From Nematostella vectensis (taxonomy: Eukaryota; Cnidaria; Anthozoa; Actiniaria; Edwardsiidae): a stretch of DNA of 64,000 bases. Where the stretch lies: assembly GCF_932526225.1 (NCBI RefSeq), contig NC_064039.1:15270139-15334138 (forward strand), given 5' to 3'. Below the pieces are notes generated by a model. It worked only from the letters and a program-made list of their open reading frames with translations, was not told the DNA's origin and did no database searches. Both the position numbers and the translations under genes were made by a program. This document shows, piece after piece, positions 59,652-64,000 of this stretch (position 1 is its first letter; every line of letters starts with the position of its first letter).

Positions 59652-59728
59652 CCTACCGCTGACCACTTGTTCCCAGATCCCTGTTCCCCGCTCCATGTTC
59701 CCCGTTTTAGTAACATCCCTATAAAATC
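59652..59728. repeat. GGGGAAC-rich repeat, right copy (inverted)
   Basis: ccgctgaccacttgttccc ... gttccccgttttagtaacat ... ataaaat, the reverse complement of 49771-49845 with moderate divergence. Confidence 0.7.
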
Positions 59729-61683
59729 GTAATTTTAGTAGCCCGTGTCAACGATACGTGGGACCATGTGACGGCTGGAAATAAGCCAGCTCAGAGTTTA
59801 AGAAATGCCGTGAGGGACTGGGCTTTTTTTGGACCAAAAGAGCGATTTCACAAGAGAGTTTGTATTGCGGTCTTGTCCTTTCTTCAAAACAGCTTTAAAA
59901 GAAATGGTGAAATCATTCATTGCAACACGTGAGGACTTTATTGCACTTCGTATAGGGGGCAATTTGGGATAAATTAGGCGCAAAAGGTATTTCTACGGAG
60001 CGATTTTCTGGGTGCACTGAGTTATTCCTTCACTCAAATACTGTAAAAGTTTATCGGCGAACTCCGAATCGGAGTATAAAATGCATCGGTAGAAGTGCCG
60101 TTTCAATTTTATACCGTAAAATTCAAAATTTTATTAATGTTTTATTTTATCGGGCCGTATTCATAACAAAACGGGGTCGAAAGGTAAAACAATAAAAATG
60201 TAACACATAAATGTGGTTGGTTTTCCCATATCTTTCAAAATGGTTTCAAGACCGCCATACAAACTCTTCTGCAAAGTCGCTTATTTGGTCCGATTTGATC
60301 GATTCGGCCCAGTCTCCCTGCGTATTTTCTTAAACTCTGAACTGGCTTATAGAGCCTAGTGTTCTAGAAAAAAAAACCCGGAATTTAATCCGATAACAAC
60401 AAATAAATTACCGGAACTTCAAAGATAAGATTGAAAAAAAAGAGAAAAATGCTCTTGAAAGTTCAAAGAGTGCTAAAGGCTCTTTAATGTATTTTTTTTT
60501 AATTGCTGATAGTAATACAATACTAATAATGCAATGGGTTAATCAATTTCATTTTGCCCAAAAGAAATCGTGTACAGTCAGGAAGGTATTTTTTTGCTAT
60601 AAAAAGTTATAACGAAACCATTAAAACCGTGAACTAAGATGTGTGTGAAATGTTTAATGCTTTTTGTCAGACGCAAGAATTCAAGAGATATGTTTATAGT
60701 TGACCGTTGACCGACCCGAGATTGGTCGGAACAAAGCTTCCATGCGTATTTCCGCTGTTCACGGTTTTACCGGTTGCACCGTTAATGGTTGCATTTGATG
60801 TACGTTAGATGCCTTTGACGACTGCGCAAGTGTTCAATTTGAACTATTGCTTACCAAGCTTTTATCGCCCCCCATTTGTACTATTGCTTTACCAAGCTTT
60901 TATCGCCCCCCCATTTGAACTATGCTTTACCAAGCTTTTATCGCCCCCCATTTGAACTATTGCTCCGAAACGTGGCATTTCTGCAACAATCGCCTGTCTG
61001 ACAAATTAGAAAAAGGAAATGGAAGGGCGCTACCCTTCGTATACTTTGACCACCGGTCAAATTACAAAAAACTGATAGAAACGGCCATAAAACTGTAGCA
61101 AATCAAATGCTAGGAAAAAAATTGCTATCTATAGTTTTCAAAATTAGTTCTAGTATTTCTGAGCTGATCAATATCAGGGACTCCAGTTATAACCTCCGCG
61201 GAGATGTAAAAATGACTTTACCAAAAGTAAATACTACAACATATGGGCTGAAATCGTTTAGATAGATATCTACCTACCTACCTAACCACCCGCCCGCCCA
61301 TTTGTGTGTCTGTCCGTCCGTCTAACAAACAGTACGATTAACTAGCGCGATTCTCTTGTAATCTTCGTTACTTGATATTCTCTATAGAAGACGTCTCTGA
61401 TTATTTGGCTAATTTGAAAAATAGTACACGTGACACTTCGTTTGAATATGGTTTGAATAGCGGAATCTTAGGATTAAGGTACTTTCTTGAAAACATCTTG
61501 CGGAAGTTTGTATAAGGCCCGTAGAATTTCCATAAATAGAACCGAGTTACCCAATTGGTTTTGAGTCCTTAACCCAAGAAACTGGGTTGGTTACAGCGCC
61601 ATCCGAATTAGGCTGTGGGTATGGCACCTGGTTGCACCATATAGTAGAGGGAAAGTTATAAATCCAAACCTGATTGTTAATAG
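59729..61683. other. Intronic; short tandem repeats only
   Basis: Three roughly 40-bp units (ctattgctttaccaagcttt + tatcgccccccatttg) lie at 60838-60962. A tacctacctacctaaccacc microsatellite lies at 61266-61325, resembling the LINE tail. No exon seen. Confidence 0.45.
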
Positions 61684-62040
61684 TGAATTGCACGGCACTT
61701 GGCATGGAGGACCGCAGGATTCGCGACTCTCAGATCACGGGCTCATCGCCTTGGAACCATGGTTTTTGGCTACCAAGTGTCGGGCGCATGCGCAATCGAT
61801 ACCAAGATATGATTACGTACGGTTGTTGGCGGCCAGCACGCGCACAAGTCGATGAGTACTTACAGGTGGATTTACTCGCAGTGAAGAACATCAGCAAAGT
61901 CGCCACTCAAGGCCAGCCCTATACCTCGAGTTACCACTACCACACTCACTGGGTGACGCGTTATGCACTCAGCTACAGCCTGGACGGTGTCACGTAGACG
62001 ACCTACCCGCACGTGAGTAAAAGTAGATTCTTTGGTGTAG

Positions 62041-62165
62041 TTCTTGAATGTAAGGTTTACGATTCGGCCTCACCTAAGATCCTTTGTGTCTTGAAGACAA
62101 GGGTTTATGGTTTGGCCTCACCTACGATCCTTTGTGTCTTGAAGACAAGGGTTTATGGTTTGGCC
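62041..62165. repeat. 58-bp direct duplication in the F5/8C intron
   Basis: ggcctcacctaagatccttt + gtgtcttgaagacaagggtt occurs twice in succession with few differences, plus a partial third start. Confidence 0.8.
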
Positions 62166-62592
62166 TAACTCTAGATCTTTTAGTTATATGTAAATAGTGC
62201 CACATGTGTTTATTAAAACATATGCATTGGCACGTTAAATGTAAATACCAGGCGCGTTCACAGGGGGTGCGCAGGAAGGCGGCCAAAAATGGGTCTTTTT
62301 CGATTAATAAATAGTTTGGTCTTGATAGAGATCTTTGCTGTTTGTCTTGACTATTTAGCTAAAATCACTAGGCCTCAATGAACTTGGTAAATTCTCTAGC
62401 CTGTCGAAGGTTTCGCTTAACATCTCATACCTGTAACTTTTTTTCCAGGAATTTCCTTGTAATACCGACCATGATTCGGTGGTGTCACACACACTTCCGG
62501 TCACCATACAGGCCAGGTACATCCGGTTCGTGATGAAGGCGTGGAATGTCAACCCTGCGATGAGGGTCGAGATCTACGAGTGCGGGGCCTAA

Positions 62593-64000
62593 CTCCGGAT
62601 AAATGGATAGCCAAATTATTTGTAATCATGTAATTGGCGTCGTTTTGTGTATTTTATAGTCATGTAGAACCAGGGCCGTAGCAAGGGGTGGGGCACACAG
62701 GACATGGGTTTCCCCCAAATATTTTCAAAAACGTCCCCCCTCCCCGCCTGAGAACAATCGCTTTGCACGGGGTCCCGGAGTTGCATATCAACTCTGTTTC
62801 ACAGAATAAGTACAGCATACTTTTAAACTTTGTATTGATTTATGGCTTGTGATAATAATGTTATAGCTCCCACCACGCCACGCCATCTAGTTTTTCAGTA
62901 GCTTGTCTGTTGTATTTCTATTTATACACCCCGAATGTTTTAAGTGCACCAACTACCACGCAGCGTAGATATTAGAGGATGGTAGGGATGTTTGTGTGCT
63001 ACACTGGTTGGATCGATAGCTCTACCACCGGTTAGCCCACACTTCGCCTTTTAGGTCTCATTTGCAGTGAAATTCCAGTGAACAGCCTTACACGCTTTGA
63101 AAATTAAGCTTTTCTAAGTCTAAAAAACGGAGCAGGAGTATGTTTTTTTGGACTCTTTGATGGTATGAAATAAATAAATGGTATAGTTAGTATAGTTGTA
63201 ATATTTAATTGTAGTAGTATATAAACGTATCCTTGCCTCTGGTTGTGTTTATCTGCCTTGTTTTCGCTCATTTACCTTTAAAGAATGAGTAAATCTACTC
63301 CCAGCGATGCGTTTTTTCCCCTTTCGCTATAGCTGGACAGGTACCGGGTATATGTATATTCAAAGGGGACGATAAATTGGCTGACACCAAGGTCTTCAAG
63401 GTCTAGGCAGATTGCGGATTTTGACAAACAAATAAACAAAATAATCGCTATTCCAAAAATATAGGTACGCTTCAAAACCTCTGGATGTGGCCGTACGGCC
63501 CACTGTTTATTCCAGATAAAAACCACAGGTGACCCACGTCGGAGTTTTTCGAAAATAGTTATTTAATTAACTGAACTAAGGGAAAGTTCATTTATTATCC
63601 CGAGGGGGGGGGGGGGGGGGGGGGGCGTGAGGATTTTGATAAAAGTAAGGGATAAAATTAGTCCCCCCTCCATTAAGAAGGAACAAAATTTTCCATGCCC
63701 CCCCCCCCTTACACATCCCCATATTTTTGGTGCCCTCCCTGTCCCAGAAAAGAGAAGAAAGGAGCAAAGGAGAACGCAAACAACAATGTCAAAGGAAAGC
63801 AAAAGCAAGAGATTAGCTGCAAGCTGGTCAGAAAGTGGAGAGGAAAGAATTCGCTGAAAATATTGATTCAGAAAACTGAACTGGGAGTAGCAATACGTCG
63901 GTGAAATACCACTACTCTTATCGTTTTTTTTACTTGATGATGATGAAGCGGAAGCGAACCGCAAGGTTCACGTTCTGGATTTAAGGTCTCTCTTTTGCAG
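62593..64000. other. 3' flank of the F5/8C gene; AATAAA and poly-G/poly-C element
   Basis: An AATAAA at 63169-63174 could end the PAN-EGF-F5/8C transcript. At 63603-63720 a G run of about 22 bases and a C run of 10 flank a segment (gataaaattagtcccccctc), a layout seen in other G-rich repeats of this window. The last bases (ctctcttttgcag) look like a splice acceptor at the window edge. Confidence 0.4.

Larger units (their letters stand above)
48553..62592 (+). pseudogene. PAN-EGF-F5/8C secreted or surface protein gene, decayed
   Basis: Exons seen: signal peptide plus PAN/apple-like domain (48553 to about 48900), an EGF exon ending at 49399, and two F5/8 type C (discoidin) exons, 61684-62012 and 62449-62592 (TAA). 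The EGF exon ends in phase 1 and 61684 accepts phase 1; 62012/62449 join in phase 0. Domains: signal core YFFLVSCLLMAC; PAN-like MMCWEKCMDEFPSCLSIN and WCELLSDDKFKASDKFNF; EGF with PCDQLKCANGGKC; F5/8C with RIRDSQITGSS, VDEYLQVDLL and RYIRFVMKAWN. Damage: a frameshift at the 8-A run 48780-48787; TAG at 48800-48802 in the shifted frame; Tyr (TAC) where the sixth EGF Cys is expected; no AG acceptor just before the EGF domain; TAG at 61995-61997 where Trp is expected. The adhesive extracellular role is known for these domains, but this copy is probably dead. Confidence 0.72.

Noticed and set aside
1-64000. tRNA or rRNA genes
   Set aside because: I scanned by eye for B-box-like GGTTCGAATCC and cloverleaf arms and for rRNA signatures and found none convincing; a covariance search was not possible.

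Overview
This is eukaryotic (metazoan) genomic DNA with no bacterial features. Genes are split by GT-AG introns, polyadenylation signals follow stop codons, and introns and intergenic DNA are full of minisatellites, foldback elements and decayed retrotransposons. The gene set points to an anthozoan cnidarian, most likely a sea anemone close to Nematostella: a secreted astacin with a PLAT domain, a PAN-EGF-F5/8C gene of the kind I associate with anemones, a Glass-type zinc-finger factor and cnidarian-looking Gypsy, BEL and LINE elements. The species assignment is inference.

Layout. 13-648 (+): last two exons of a dynein-2 intermediate chain (DYNC2I2/WDR34-like). 3021-4007 (-): C-terminal exons of a Glass-like five-finger C2H2 factor with two damaged fingers. 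5065-6845: a 48-bp minisatellite. 8181-9097: a piggyBac-like element with TTAA flanks, with a partial relative at 1937. 11285-17067 (-): last two exons of an unrecognised Ser-rich coiled-coil protein, whose intron holds a 4.3-kb Ty3/Gypsy element (12350-16670, +) inserted into a GATGGT microsatellite. 20965-28473 (+): a complete nine-exon secreted astacin metalloprotease with a C-terminal PLAT domain. Its introns carry three minisatellites, one filling a 2.7-kb GC-AG intron. 30059-30623 (+): TATA box and first two exons of a second, apparently truncated astacin copy. 32795-36930 (-): a decayed Gypsy element. 40657-44993 (+): a complete five-exon myotrophin-like ankyrin protein. 48553-62592 (+): a decayed PAN-EGF-F5/8C gene with a 12-kb intron that holds a SWIM-domain pseudogene and BEL element (-) and a LINE fragment (+).

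The genes do not form an operon or pathway. The strongest points are: the astacin-PLAT gene and its truncated tandem copy; a small transposon family with about 79-bp inverted ends and perfect 9-bp target duplications at two sites (34250-34792, 47701-48451), one nested in a dead Gypsy; and a minisatellite whose three 54-bp units copy the end of the astacin-PLAT reading frame including its stop codon. Exons were assigned by hand from splice signals, phase and protein similarity recalled from memory. No alignment or database search was run.
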